A stretch of DNA of 64,000 nucleotides from Eupeodes corollae (Eukaryota > Arthropoda > Insecta > Diptera > Syrphidae), in contig NC_079147.1 in the NCBI RefSeq assembly GCF_945859685.1, forward strand, positions 310,742,485 to 310,806,484. Direction: 5' to 3'. Shown here in pieces: positions 11,030-21,815 of the stretch; position 1 is the first letter of the stretch; every line of letters begins with the position of its first letter. The position numbers were made by a program, and so were the translations under genes. The notes under the pieces are model-generated. The model was not told the origin of the DNA and made no database searches. It saw nothing but the letters and a program-made list of their open reading frames with translations.

Positions 11030-11992
11030 AACCTTGCTATCTTCCCAGCAATCAGCTAGATGTAAGTGGTACCACAATTAAATGGGAGCAGTCTGTTAAG
11101 TACCTAGGTGTTCATCTCGATTCAAAACTAAACAACATATTCAAAATACTCTTAAAAAAATGAGTATTGCTATTAAGATGCTTTACCCTTTTATTAACCG
11201 ACAATCCCTCCTCACAAATGAAAATAAGATTATCATTCACAAGGTTATATTCCAAGCAATACTGTTATATGGGTGTCCAGTATGGGGTAACGCTGCCAGA
11301 TGCCATTTAAAGAAGTTACAGGTATCACAAAACAAGGTTTTAAAAATGATGCTAAACCTTCCTTGGCATTACTCGACCTTAAGTTTCTATAGAAAAGCGA
11401 ATGTTGAACTGATTTCTGATAGAATTCGTAAGCTTACAAATAATTTTAATATCAGCTGTGAAAGTTCTGAGAATTTTCTCATCAACCAACTTCTTGAATA
11501 ATCTGTGATATATTTTAAGTAAAACTATTGCGTTTTTTTCCTTTTTGGTTTATGTTAATGGTTTTTTATCTGTTTTGTTAATTTATTTATTTGTTTTATT
11601 ATTTGTATGTTTATTTATTTATTTCTTGATTAATTTATTTTTGAATTAATTTATTGCTTATTTATTTAGGTGTTAATTTATTTTTGTTTGTTTGATAATT
11701 TATTGTTAATTTGCTTATTTGTTAAATTATTTATTGTTAATTTATTTATGTGTTAATTTATTTTAATTTAATTTTATTTTGCTTATTGTAATATTTTTTT
11801 TTTTTAATATTTTGAATGAAGGTTTTTTTCGTATTTTCCTTCGATTTTCTTCTTAACTATTTATTATATTTTTTTTTCTCCCTAGATAATGTTTCAGTTG
11901 TAAGATATAATTATCAAATCTCTGAATTGTAAAATGAGCGGTCCTAGACTTTTTTGAAAACATTTTTTTACGTAATAAAGAAACTAACTAAC
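11030..11992 (+). mobile_element. Jockey-like non-LTR retrotransposon, 5'-truncated: end of RT plus 3' UTR
   Basis: Frame pieces start with SNQLDVSGTTIKWEQSVKYLG (about 11047-11107) and, after a small deletion or frameshift near 11135, continue as the open stretch 11160-11501. That stretch holds FQAILLYGCPVWGNAA, the post-catalytic 'YG..VW' motif of Jockey-type RTs, and ends with a stop. Then comes a low-complexity TTAATTTATTTATTTGTT-type tract (about 11560-11800) and a 3' UTR that is closely shared with 49300-49476. It ends in an AATAAAGAAACTAACTAA tail. The catalytic half is absent, so the copy is dead on arrival. Confidence 0.75.
11570..11785. repeat. T/A-rich degenerate tandem tract
   Basis: Irregular repeats of TTAATTTATT / TTTATTTGTT inside the 3' UTR of the Jockey-like element. 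Confidence 0.7.
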
Positions 11993-12424
11993 AAATTTAT
12001 TCGTCGCGGAAAAAATTGTAGTTAATACGAATTGTCAAACTTTATTCGCGTTCCACGCTATCCACACTCGCAGTAGCAACGAATAAAATCATCGCGCGTA
12101 TTTAACCTAAAAAAATCGTTTTTGTTTTGCATTAAATGGATGCACATGAAATTTTTTTCTTGTTTTGTTTAGGACACTTTTTTTAAACAAATATTGCTTT
12201 GACCGCATTTTCGCAATCGTTTGTTTTCAAAACAAAACACAATAATGATAAACACACAAAAAAACAATTGTCAAAGTCAACCTCCATTCGCGACAAATTA
12301 AAAACTCTCGTGTGAAAGAAATGTCAATATCGACGAATATTCGTTCATTCGTTGGTCGTTGGTCGTACTCATGTGAAAAGTGCTTTATTTATATTAAGTT
12401 GGGTTGAAGTGGATGTAAGGTGTA
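11993..12424. other. Spacer between two retrotransposons
   Basis: Mixed-composition DNA with several TTCG/CGAATA motifs. No gene, and no clear inverted repeats. Confidence 0.4.
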
Positions 12425-12981
12425 AAATTAGACTCACTCAGGCCAAGTTCCGGTCCATACTGATTCCACATGAATTATGATAGAATTGCTCTAGGTAAAT
12501 CCCAATTATTTCACCTGAAATCAGGCAGATACTCCTGTAAAACATCGGCGAATGTGCCTTCCTTTTAGACATTGCCCATTTGTGGCACCAATAAACGAGC
12601 TTATATACATTCTGCCCGGCAAAATCCTCATTCAAACCCTCCAAGTGGGTGCCAGGCGGGCAATGATCACCACAGTAGCCCTGTGCGTTTTTGGCAGGAT
12701 GGTGATTAGCTAAGGTTGAGTTGGATCGCTGAATTGTTGTAACTCCTCAATAGTGCAACGTTCGGAAACCCAATTTAATCATAGTTTAGAGGTTCCTAAT
12801 TTCAGTGGTGGTGTGAGCGTACTAGTACGAAAACCGTGCCGAAGAATGAAAGGCTGGGGGATAAACCAGCCGTTAACGAGCTCTTTCGGATGCTGTGGCA
12901 AGGTCCGTCATATTTCTGCCTTACCCCGGCAAGCGGCTCTGCCGGGGCTGACCGTCTTTCCGCTTTACTCGTGGGAATACA

Positions 12982-14574
12982 ATGAAAAAATTTAAAAATA
13001 AACAAACAAATAAAACTATTATAAAACAAAAAAATCGCACCAAGGCTGCCAATGCGGTCACATCACCTGAAAAGGCTGTCGAGCCAAATCAGGTGTGTGA
13101 ACGTGTTGTCAACCCTGTGGTTGCTACTAGTGGCGAGAGTCCTTCTCCCTCTACTAGCCGCAACATATACTTGAAGGAATTACCCGTCAGTGGAACAGCT
13201 GTGACGCTCGGCAGTCCCAATGGCGGAAATTCCACACCCCACCTCTTCCCCGCTCCTGCTAGGACGTCGCAAGCGACCCCAAAAAGGGACACCTCATCCG
13301 GAGAGACAAAATCTGCGACATGTGGAATTGACTCAAAGGGTGAGGGCACACCCGGATTGGCATCGGTAGCGATTAAATCTGGAGGTGGACCCACATCTGT
13401 GACACACGGACATAGTTCTGGGCCGGCCAAAAAGAAGTCCAAGAAGTCACAGGCCAATCGAGACCAACGCAATGCCGAAAGGATTCTAGCCGCAGTCGGT
13501 GTCATACCGGCGGCGGAAAGAACCCCAGAGCAAACGCGTAAACTCGAGTGGGCTAGTGGCTTTCTTAGCAAAAAAGCTAAACCGACCTGCCGCGACTCAA
13601 CGTCAAAGCGAGATAGGTCTTTCGAGGGTGACAAGCCCGAACCAAAAAGGCAGAAGGTGCTTTCCAACAGCACATCAGCCGTCAACAAAGATCTCTCCTT
13701 CAGCGACGCGCTCAAAGGTAAGATCATTGCCGCGGTCATTGACAGGAGTCATGTGGATGGTAACATCTCTCATGATCATTGGGCAGAGGTCAAGGCTCAC
13801 CTCGGTTTCAGATTTTTATCTGTTATCGAGGAAAATCCGGGGCCTCTCCCAGACACAGCCGATGCAGGATGGTACCAAAATCGTATCAAACTCATCGCCT
13901 GTGGTGATCAGAGATCTTTCGATCTATACAGGGCTGCTGTCAATGGCTTGCCAGAAGTCTGGCCGGGTGCCAAGCTCGAGGTTGTTGCAAGGGAGAATAT
14001 TCCTTGCCGGCCAAGAGCACGTATAATGGTCCCGGCTCTTCACAACTGTCCAGACATGATCATGAAACTGATCAAAACAAGTAATCCGGACCTGCCTACT
14101 CACGACTGGAAAGTACCAAAGGTTGAGAAGGAGACAGTGGGTCACTATAGTTCGGCTCTCGTGCTGATCAATAGGGAATCACTGGCTCCACTGGCCGCGA
14201 CCAAAGGTGTGATTAGGTATGGTTTCGATGAAATCATGATGCGTATATACAAAAAAGATGAAGATACGCTAAACACGCCCCCCACAGAAGCCTCTTCAGC
14301 GGAGGGAAGCGATTCATTGGCAACGAAAATGGAGGTCGATGCAACACCAAAAGTGGAACCATCGACATCCACTGCCCCAAATAAGCCATCCGACGTGGAG
14401 GCTAAAACTAAAGTCGACAGTAACTCCGACATGGAGACTGAAGACGCCACCTTAGGCATCACCCAGAGTGAGGAAGACCTGCTTAGGTCCTCCTCAGACG
14501 AGGAAAACGCCGACAAAACAGTGGTGGAGGTTGATTTGACTAATAGTAGCAATGCTGCGATTAGTACAGATTAA
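12982..14574 (+). CDS. LOA-type retrotransposon ORF1 (gag-like), intact 530 codons
   Basis: Open from ATG to TAA. The first 170 residues are lysine/serine/proline-rich, followed by a basic stretch (AKKKSKKSQANRDQRNAER). Residues about 290-420 form the only ordered-looking domain (IKLIACGDQRSFDLYRAAV, then LVLINRESLAPLAATKGVIR). This matches the DUF4780-type domain I know from ORF1 of insect LOA-like retrotransposons. The tail is acidic and rich in E/D/S/T. It should bind element RNA and form particles. The next ORF overlaps its last 23 bases in the +1 frame. This is the only uninterrupted ORF in the element. Confidence 0.8.
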   Translation: MKKFKNKQTNKTIIKQKNRTKAANAVTSPEKAVEPNQVCERVVNPVVATSGESPSPSTSRNIYLKELPVSGTAVTLGSPNGGNSTPHLFPAPARTSQATPKRDTSSGETKSATCGIDSKGEGTPGLASVAIKSGGGPTSVTHGHSSGPAKKKSKKSQANRDQRNAERILAAVGVIPAAERTPEQTRKLEWASGFLSKKAKPTCRDSTSKRDRSFEGDKPEPKRQKVLSNSTSAVNKDLSFSDALKGKIIAAVIDRSHVDGNISHDHWAEVKAHLGFRFLSVIEENPGPLPDTADAGWYQNRIKLIACGDQRSFDLYRAAVNGLPEVWPGAKLEVVARENIPCRPRARIMVPALHNCPDMIMKLIKTSNPDLPTHDWKVPKVEKETVGHYSSALVLINRESLAPLAATKGVIRYGFDEIMMRIYKKDEDTLNTPPTEASSAEGSDSLATKMEVDATPKVEPSTSTAPNKPSDVEAKTKVDSNSDMETEDATLGITQSEEDLLRSSSDEENADKTVVEVDLTNSSNAAISTD

Positions 14575-15268
14575 TCTCCATCACGCCATCATGGCCACGA
14601 ACAACCTGATACTCCGACTGCATATGAACAAGGAAGACATCGTCTTAATACAGGAGCCGTGGGTCTCAAACTCCATCATCAGAGGTCTCAGGACTCCTGG
14701 CTATAAAATATTGTATGCATCGGAGAAAGGTGAACCAAGGTCATGCATGTTAGTAAAAAATGACTTAAACATATTTTTACTCAACAATTACAGCGACAAG
14801 GACACCACCACCGCTGTCCTAACAACAGATAAAGCCACCTACTGGCTCATATCCTCCTACCTTGGCCACGACAGCCCAATTCCAGGAAACACCTTGAGGA
14901 AGTCAATTGCGGACGCGCAATCGAAAAAAGTTGGTCTCCTAATTGGTTCAGACGCTAACGCCCATCACACGGTATGGGGTAGCTCTGATATAAATGAGAG
15001 AGGTGAGTACTTATTTGATTATTTACTAAGCACTAACCTACTCATAAGTAATATTGGTAATGAACCCACTTTTGTAACCAAAAATAGGAAAGAGGTACTT
15101 GATATTACACTTACCTCTGACTCGATCCACAATATGATTTCAAACTGGCATGTCTCAAAAGAGAATTCCTTCTCTGACCACAAATACATTCAGTTTGAGC
15201 TCAAAGATGTAGCAAATACATCTACGGGATTTCGAAATCACCGGAATACCAACTGGGAGCGTTATTAG
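14552..15268 (+). pseudogene. LOA-type ORF2: endonuclease domain, ends at a premature TAG
   Basis: Begins MLRLVQINLHHAIMATN, the usual start of an APE-type endonuclease. The metal-binding glutamate sits in VLIQEPWV, the central block is LLIGSDANAHHTVWGS (catalytic D/N/H), and the C-terminal block is ENSFSDHKYIQF (SDH motif). The domain is complete. An in-frame TAG at 15266-15268 ends it, and the same frame continues immediately to 15697, so this is a point nonsense lesion rather than the true end. ATG 14552 lies inside ORF1, as expected for a reinitiation or frameshift arrangement. Confidence 0.78.
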
Positions 15269-15697
15269 GAGGTACTAGCACAACTGCTTAATCACAACCT
15301 TCTTAAAAGCTCCTCCAGTAAAGATGAACTAGACCTTTCTGTAGATCATCTCACCGAAGCCTTAAATGAATCAATGAGATCTTCATGCCCTGTAACCATT
15401 TTAAAGGGTAAAAAGAAACCTCATTGGTGGCATAAAGAATTAGAACCATTCAGAAAGAGCTGTCGTAAACTCTTCAACAGATCTAAGTACACTAGATCTC
15501 CTTCTGACTGGGACTTATACAAACAAGCTCTAAAGCAATATAAAAAAGAATTAAGAAAGAGAAAGAGGTCTTCTTGGAGAAATTTTTGTGGTAAAATAGA
15601 AAATACTTCAGAAGCCTCAAGACTCAGGAAAATTCTCTCAAAAAGTCCAACAATACCTAGTGCTTTAAAGACAGAAAAAGCACGTGGACTATCATAG
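15269..15697 (+). pseudogene. LOA-type ORF2: linker between endonuclease and RT
   Basis: Same frame as the endonuclease after its nonsense codon. Contains KKKPHWWHKELEPFRKSCRK and basic KKELRKRKRSSWRNFCGKIE, typical of the linker in front of non-LTR RTs. A frameshift at about 15650-15690 ends the frame; homology resumes in another frame at WTIIDEESLNLLL. Confidence 0.75.
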
Positions 15698-16956
15698 ATG
15701 AAGAATCTCTTAATCTGTTATTAGACACCCACTTTCCAGGTAGTTCTAACATACTCAACGACTTAACATCAGAGTCTCAAGCTTCTACAAGCGATTTAGT
15801 TGATCTAATAACGCGGGAAAAACTGCAATGGGCCATAGACAGCTTTGATCCATATAAATCTCCAGGACCAGATGGAATCATTCCGGCCGAACTACAAAAA
15901 TGCTCAGACATGATTATTCCACCATTGGAAATCATTCTGACAAGCTGTGTAAGGTTGAGATATATTCCCAAAGCCTGGAGAATGACAAAAGTAGTCTTCA
16001 TTCCCAAAGCAGGGAAACCCTCACACGTTAACCCTAAAGATCTACGACCAATCAGCCTATCATCCTTCCTTCTTAAAACCTTGGAAAGATTGATTGAAAT
16101 TTATATCAGACATAATTTAAAACCATGTCTCATTTCCACAGCTCAACATGCTTACTCTAAGGGAAAATCAGTAGAATCAGCACTTCACTCACTGGTACGT
16201 ACTATTGAACATTCCCTCGAATACAAAGAATATAACCTGGTAGCGTTCCTAGATATTGAAGGAGCTTTCAACAACGTCAGTTACCAGGCGATCACAACAG
16301 CAATGGATAAGCTGAAATTAGAGAAGTCACTCATAGATCTTATAAGTCTCATGCTCAAAAGCAGGACAATAATTTCTAACATGAGAAGTTTTACTACCAC
16401 CAGATCGGTGAATCGAGGCACTCCCCAAGGTGGAGTCCTTTCGCCTCTTTTATGGAACATGGTAGTAAACGACTTACTTACAACATTGGAAACAGAAGGT
16501 TTCAAGGTGATTGCCTACGCTGATGACGTTGCGATATCCGTATCTGGGAAGCACCCCCAAGTTCTCTCGGAACTCCTACAAAATGCCCTAAACAGGCTAA
16601 CTAAATGGGCTAATCAATGTGGATTGGACGTCAACCCACACAAAACAGAATTAATACTCTTCTCGAGAAGACATAAAATTCCTCAGATTAGCCCACCCAA
16701 GATTAAAGGAATACCATTAAGCTTTTCCGACCAAGCTAAATATTTGGGCCTCATTTTAGACAAAAAACTAAATTGGAAGGCAAATATTGATGAAAGAGTC
16801 AAAAAGGCTACTGTAGCGCTTTTTACTTGTAAAAAGGCCATAGGATCAAAATGGGGCTTCTCCCCAAAAATAGCCCACTGGCTATACACTTCGGTAATCA
16901 GGCCGATACTCATTTATGGAGCCGTCGTATGGTGGACATTGGACCGCACTGGATAA
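15675..16956 (+). pseudogene. LOA-type ORF2: reverse transcriptase domain
   Basis: Frame 1 from about 15675, with an internal ATG at 15910. Visible RT blocks are YKSPGPDGIIPAELQKC (about 15855), VFIPKAGKPSHVNPKDLRPI (block 2), LVAFLDIEGAFNNVSY with the first catalytic D (about 16239), NRGTPQGGVLSPLLWNMVVN (16411) and VIAYADDVAISV with the YADD box (16507-16542). The thumb-side motif IRPILIYGAVVWW (about 16897) follows. All catalytic blocks are intact. The frame is lost at about 16930-16956 by an indel. Confidence 0.82.
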
Positions 16957-17304
16957 GATGGTAAATCTTAATAAACTCATTAAAGGCCAGCGGTCAGCAG
17001 GTATGTGCATCACAGGAGCACTTCGCACAACACCAACTGCAGCACTGGAAGTGCTTTTAAACCTAACACCACTTGACATCTTCTCTAAAAAGGTGGCTGC
17101 CAACTCATGTGTAAGGCTTAGAGCCACCTCTCAATGGACCAGTAACAATACTGGACATACAACCATTCTAGACAATTTCAGATCTATCCCAGATCGCTTA
17201 GACTATACCACCCCAAAAATGGTATTTGGTAAAAGATTCCATGTGTCCATCCCTTCAAGATCCTCCTGGGAAGAAGAGGGACCCCTGGAAACCATGCGGT
17301 ACAC
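16957..17304 (+). pseudogene. LOA-type ORF2: RT-RNase H connection
   Basis: Continues in frame 2 (open 16916-17368) with MCITGALRTTPTAALEVLLN, which is the conserved 'G.....TPT.ALE..L...P' segment after RT in RNase H-bearing non-LTR elements. Homology switches to frame 1 at about 17290-17305. Confidence 0.7.
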
Positions 17305-17890
17305 TTCTATACTGACGGTTCAAAGACCGATCACGGAGTTGGAAGTGGTATCTTTTCAGAACAACTGAATCTCAGTCTATCCTATAGACTTCCCAATCAA
17401 TGTAGTGTATTCCAGGCAGAAGTAATGGCGATCAAAGAAGCACTATCCTGGCACAAAAAAAACGTTATATCTTGTAAGGATATACGAATCTTCTCGGACA
17501 GCCAAGCCGCTCTTAAATCTCTCGCGTCTGTCTCCACAAACTCTCGAACAGTCCACGATTGTCAATCATCTCTGAAGGAGATGACGGAACAGTTTAACAT
17601 TCACCTCATTTGGGTGCCGGGCCACAGAGGCATTCCGGGAAATTGCAAAGCCGATGAGCTCGCCAAAAACGGAACACTTCTGCCTTATGTTAGACAAAAA
17701 CATAACATAGGAACACCACTTGCTACATGCAAATATCTTCTCAAGCAATATGCTTTAGAAACAACAAATACTAGATGGTCACAAAGTACCACCTGCCTGG
17801 CAACCAAGCAAATATGGCCAAGTATTGACTTAAAACGGTCAAAAGGCTTGATATCACTAAGCAGACAAAGTATAAGCTCTACAATTGGAG
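17305..17890 (+). pseudogene. LOA-type ORF2: RNase H domain
   Basis: Frame 1. Key RNase H residues can be followed: FYTDGSKTDHGVGSG (first D), FQAEVMAIKEAL (E), RIFSDSQAALKSL (second D) and LIWVPGHRGIPGNCKADELA (H, then final D). Together they cover about 125 residues, the usual size. The presence of RNase H supports LOA or I-type clades over Jockey. A further frameshift lies at about 17870-17890. Confidence 0.8.
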
Positions 17891-18141
17891 TAATAACGGA
17901 CACTGCCTCATAGGTAGACATGCTCTGAGGCTAGGGGTCTACACAAATGACTTCTGTAGAAGGTGCATGGACGAGGAGGAAGAGGAAACAGTCCAACACC
18001 TTCTATGTACATGTCCAGCACTCTCCATTAGAAGGAATTACTTTCTCGGTAATCCCTTCTTCGATAATACCAGTGAACTGGCAAATATTGACACAAAACG
18101 TCTCTCTAACTTTATTAAAAGTACAAAATGGTTTGTTTAAA
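17883..18141 (+). pseudogene. LOA-type ORF2: C-terminal zinc-knuckle region
   Basis: Frame 3. LIGRHALRLGVYTNDFCRRC then a C-x2-C...H-x4-C pattern (CRRC, QHLLCTC), followed by FLGNPFFDNTSELANID and a stop at about 18139. This C-terminal knuckle is shared by R1, I and LOA elements. The 3' UTR is about 100 bases and ends in the ACCTAACCTAACC tail. Confidence 0.72.
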
Positions 18142-18247
18142 TTCATTACTCTCCCATGAGTAACCTCATTAGTGGTATCACAATGGACCCTTGAGGTCTA
18201 CGTGTGTCAATGATATCTAGACAGCCACTCCAACCTAACCTAACCTA

Positions 18248-18936
18248 CATTATGCTTCAAGATATCAAGCATTTCGAACCTTTTAAATCAAGTATAAAAC
18301 TAGATAGGTAAACATGAGTTCTTTGCTGTCAAACGAAAGTATAATAAATAATACGGTTTAATGTTTTTTTCTTAATTAAAACATACACAAAATAAATACT
18401 TTTTTTAAAAACAATTTATTACACAATATCATTTTATATATAACAAGTTATAATGTCTTTAGAAATAATGACATGATATCAACATAACTGGATGAATACA
18501 AAAATAATAATGATAATAAAAAAATTTACTGGTTGTATAATGAATATACATAACACTTTTCCTTTTAAAAATTACTTAGTTAATCAATAATTTTCGTTTT
18601 TTTTTATTTTTAAATACAAATAACAATTTAAAATATTATTCTTATCAGAGGTTGAATGTATGTTAACTTTTATTTGACGTATTTGACTTAATTATGGCAA
18701 ATTGTGAACTTGAAAATTATAAAGTATATATTAAATAAATCACTAGATTTCGAGTGCATTCAAGAAAATTACTTGCTTTTCATCTTTTAAGCATTTTTGT
18801 ATTTATTTATGTTAAAAATCACTTCTTCATTTTTGTTTTTGTTTTAATAACGTGGAAATTTATTACCTGTATATTTGCAAGAACTTGCAATAATAATAAT
18901 AATTTATTATAATAGTTGGTTGTTTTTTTTTTTACA

Positions 18937-18967
<31 letters not shown>

Positions 18968-21551
18968 ATTAGCTCAGTATTACAAAATGTTTGCTATGTT
19001 TTTTTTTAATTTAAATTTATTTTTGGTTTGTTTTCTCATCACTAAGTATTTTGTTTTTCATTAATTTTATACACATATCTACAGTACTTACATTGTATTT
19101 GGGCTGAAATTATTTTCAATATAATTTTATTTCCAGAATTTAACAACAATGTCAGTTATATATTCGAGATCAGAAGCAGTGCAAATGTTACTATGTATTA
19201 ACTTTATTCATATTTTGTTTTAACTGTAGGTATCTACTTTTTTGTTTTTTTTTTTTTTTTAAGAAATGTGAATAATGCATTGTATTTATATTGAATTATA
19301 TAAAACAAATAAAGAAAATGTTTGCAATTATATATATTAATAAATTGTAATTTTTATAGAATTTCTTCAAAGTTATATGTTTAGTAATTTGTTTTAAATT
19401 AAAGCATTGCGTATATGATACAAAAAGCCAACCTATTATTGTGTTTTCTTTTAGAGATGATTTATGTGAACGATTAACAAGCAAAAATAAAAAGCAATTT
19501 TTTAAAGCTTTTATATATAAAATGTTATCATAACTTTAAGCCATAACACTTTGGTAATCATAAAATTATAAATATTCAAAATTATTAGATCATTTTTGAA
19601 TGGCTGTGTAGAGAATAGAATTCCACTTATGTACTTCTGATTATTTTTATAATGTAATTAACTTTATGTGTGATCTAAAATATGCATATCTGTATGTTTG
19701 CCAGTTTTGTTTTGCATTTGTTTACACTTGCTTCTTTCTGTATTCTCTAAATTATAATCAAAATAAAAATTATAAAATTAGCGTGTTTTTTTTGTAATTT
19801 AACTTTTTAATTATATAGAAATAAAAATTGTTGCATGGTTAATATTATGCCCTGTCAGCTGTAAACCAGCCTAGCTATCATTAATTTACCTTTTTTTAAA
19901 AGTTCTTTTTTGCAATTTAGTTGGGGGTCGATTCAAAAGGAATTCTACATAGCAGGTATTTGTATGCATTATTTATTTATATTTTACTTTATTTTTAAAT
20001 TTTATCGTTTTCCTTACTAAATTCAATCTAAATTTGAAATAAGTCTCAAAAATAGGTGGGTTTTTATTTGATTTTTTTTTATCTAGTGGATAATATTTAA
20101 CAAAGAAATTAAAAAATAAATAAATAACCGTGCAAGTCCTCTTTCAAATTTGTACAACTGCCTTCGTCCGTATTAAATAATAATTTCTACATTATTTATT
20201 TTCTGTTTTCACTCATATACATAACATATATGGTTTTCTAATATCGCTTTAAAAACATGGTTTACATATTAAAGGTATAAAGTATTTCCATTGTTTAAAT
20301 ATACATAGTAATATTATAATGTGTATTGCGTTAGTTATCAATAATTTAAAAGTATTGGCGTTATGAATGTTCATTAATCATATTTTTTTTGTATTTTTTA
20401 TAACCACGTTTTTTGAATTGTTTATTTTAGTCTTGTCGACTTAATCCGAGTATAGGAAACAACAAATTAACAAATTTATTTTGAAAAAGTTAAGTTAATA
20501 ATGAAACATAATAAAATTAACTCTTAAACAATTTAAGTCTTATCGGATATCGGAATAGCCCCTTTTTTGGCCTTGATCTTTTTGCTTGTTTAAAACACCT
20601 ACATTTATATCAGTAATCAAGCGTTTTTGCATATTTCTATTTAACTATTATTTTTCTGCAAAGCGATCGGTTAATGATTTGATCAGTCATAAAACAAATA
20701 AATTTTGTGGATAATGGGTTGTATAAATATTATAGGTAGTTTATTTATGAGCCCTATTTGTTTGATACTTTTGCAGTTAGGAGAAAATTTGCATTCAGAA
20801 TTTAGTTGAACACATAATGAAATTTCTACAAAATACGCCCTGCACTATATATGATAATTAATTGGTCCCAAATGATATGAAGGGTTCTTTTTAATTTTCC
20901 TATATTTATGATTTAAAGCAAATATGCATGTTTTGATATTTTTGTTTTGTCTGGTGCGTAATTACTTTCAATAGAGACCAAGGCCATAGTTTCCACGAAA
21001 GTGAGAAACTGAAAAGTTACACTGGAGATTATTATTGAAAGAAAAATTTTAAATTTGCCAAAATTCTAGAAAAATCACTTTATTTCTTCTTTCTATTCAA
21101 AAAAACTAATTAAATTGTTGAGAAATTTAAGTTGTTTACAAGTGCAAGAAAAGAAAATTCCAGCCTTTTGACATACTCAATATCATAAAATAATGTGCAA
21201 TTTTGTACAGGCCTAAGAAACCAAAGTGTAGTTATTTGTAACTCCTAACCATTCCTCAGAGCTTGTTGTGAGAGAAAGGGTGATAAAGAAAAGCTGTTAA
21301 GGATATAAGAGTATTTCAATAGGTCGTTTTAAGTTAAAAAATCGTCTATTGTAATAACAATAAGGAATTGTACGAAGTGCATTTGAGTGAATGATTGATT
21401 TATTTGTTTTTGACAATGTGGGTTCAATTCCGAGACTGTTAGAAAATTTAATTTGAATATTAATTGAAATGTTTAAACATAACTTATACTCGTACCAACG
21501 AAATTAACTATAGGTTCGAATTAAACAAAAGAATATAATTATATACACAAT
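18248..21551. other. AT-rich intergenic DNA downstream of the whirlin-like gene
   Basis: Very AT-rich with many poly-T tracts, a TA dinucleotide run at about 18941-18967, and no ORF of interest. Distal 3' UTR sequence of the whirlin-like gene could extend into it if later poly(A) signals are used. Confidence 0.5.
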
Positions 21552-21557
21552 TTTATT
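21552..21557 (-). promoter_or_regulatory. Possible polyadenylation signal of the long whirlin-like transcript
   Basis: AATAAA on minus 130 bases after the stop codon at 21687-21689. Further copies lie beyond, so the true 3' end may be later. Confidence 0.35.
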
Positions 21558-21686
21558 TTGGAATGTTTTATATTGGTAAATTAATTAACTAGGTTCAGCA
21601 GCTTTCGTTAAGTCGATTCCATGTTTGCATTCTTGATACTGCTCGCGCGTTATCGCTGGATCACTGGCTGGCAAAGCAAGCAAATG

Positions 21687-21815
21687 TTAAGCTTCTAGAA
21701 ATATAAGGGCTGTTGGCTTAGGCTCTAGGTTTGATTTTTTCGCTTCCACAACTAAAAATGTAATATCAGCCTTTTCCCGGTTTGCAAAGCATTCAGCTAT
21801 AAGACGGGCCACTTC
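21687..21815 (-). CDS. dysc: dysc-like exon 16 (last): end of PDZ3 and C-terminus
   Basis: Acceptor TATTCAG at 21816-21822. Encodes EVARLIAECFANREKADITF, the last helix and strand of PDZ3 (whirlin has the same 'EAARIIAEAF..K....I.FLV' pattern), then a 24-residue tail and a TAA stop at 21687-21689. Confidence 0.88.
   Translation of the reverse strand, partial: EVARLIAECFANREKADITFLVVEAKKSNLEPKPTALIFLEA

Larger units (their letters stand above)
12425..18247 (+). mobile_element. LOA-clade non-LTR retrotransposon, near full length but inactivated
   Basis: A unit of about 5.8 kb with a 5' leader, ORF1 (12982-14574), an overlapping ORF2 starting at 14552, and a 3' end rich in CCAACCTAACCTAACC. 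ORF2 encodes, in order, an AP-type endonuclease, RT, RNase H and a C-terminal zinc-knuckle region. RNase H together with this ORF1 type points to the LOA/Bilbo/Lian group as I know it; I-clade relatives are the main alternative. The 5' edge is a guess from the rise in GC near 12425. I found no target duplication by eye around the 3' end (sequence after it: CATTATGCTTCAAG). Confidence 0.8.

Noticed and set aside
11993..12310. Possible MITE with TTCGTCGCG / CGCGACAAATT ends
   Set aside because: The apparent inverted ends differ in spacing and match over too few bases; no target duplication seen.
13089..13739. 216-codon open frame on minus
   Set aside because: It is the antisense of the GC-rich, codon-biased LOA ORF1; no motifs of its own.
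13499..14026. 175-codon plus-strand frame overlapping ORF1
   Set aside because: Out-of-frame shadow of ORF1.
18941..18967. TA dinucleotide run
   Set aside because: Ordinary microsatellite in AT-rich DNA.
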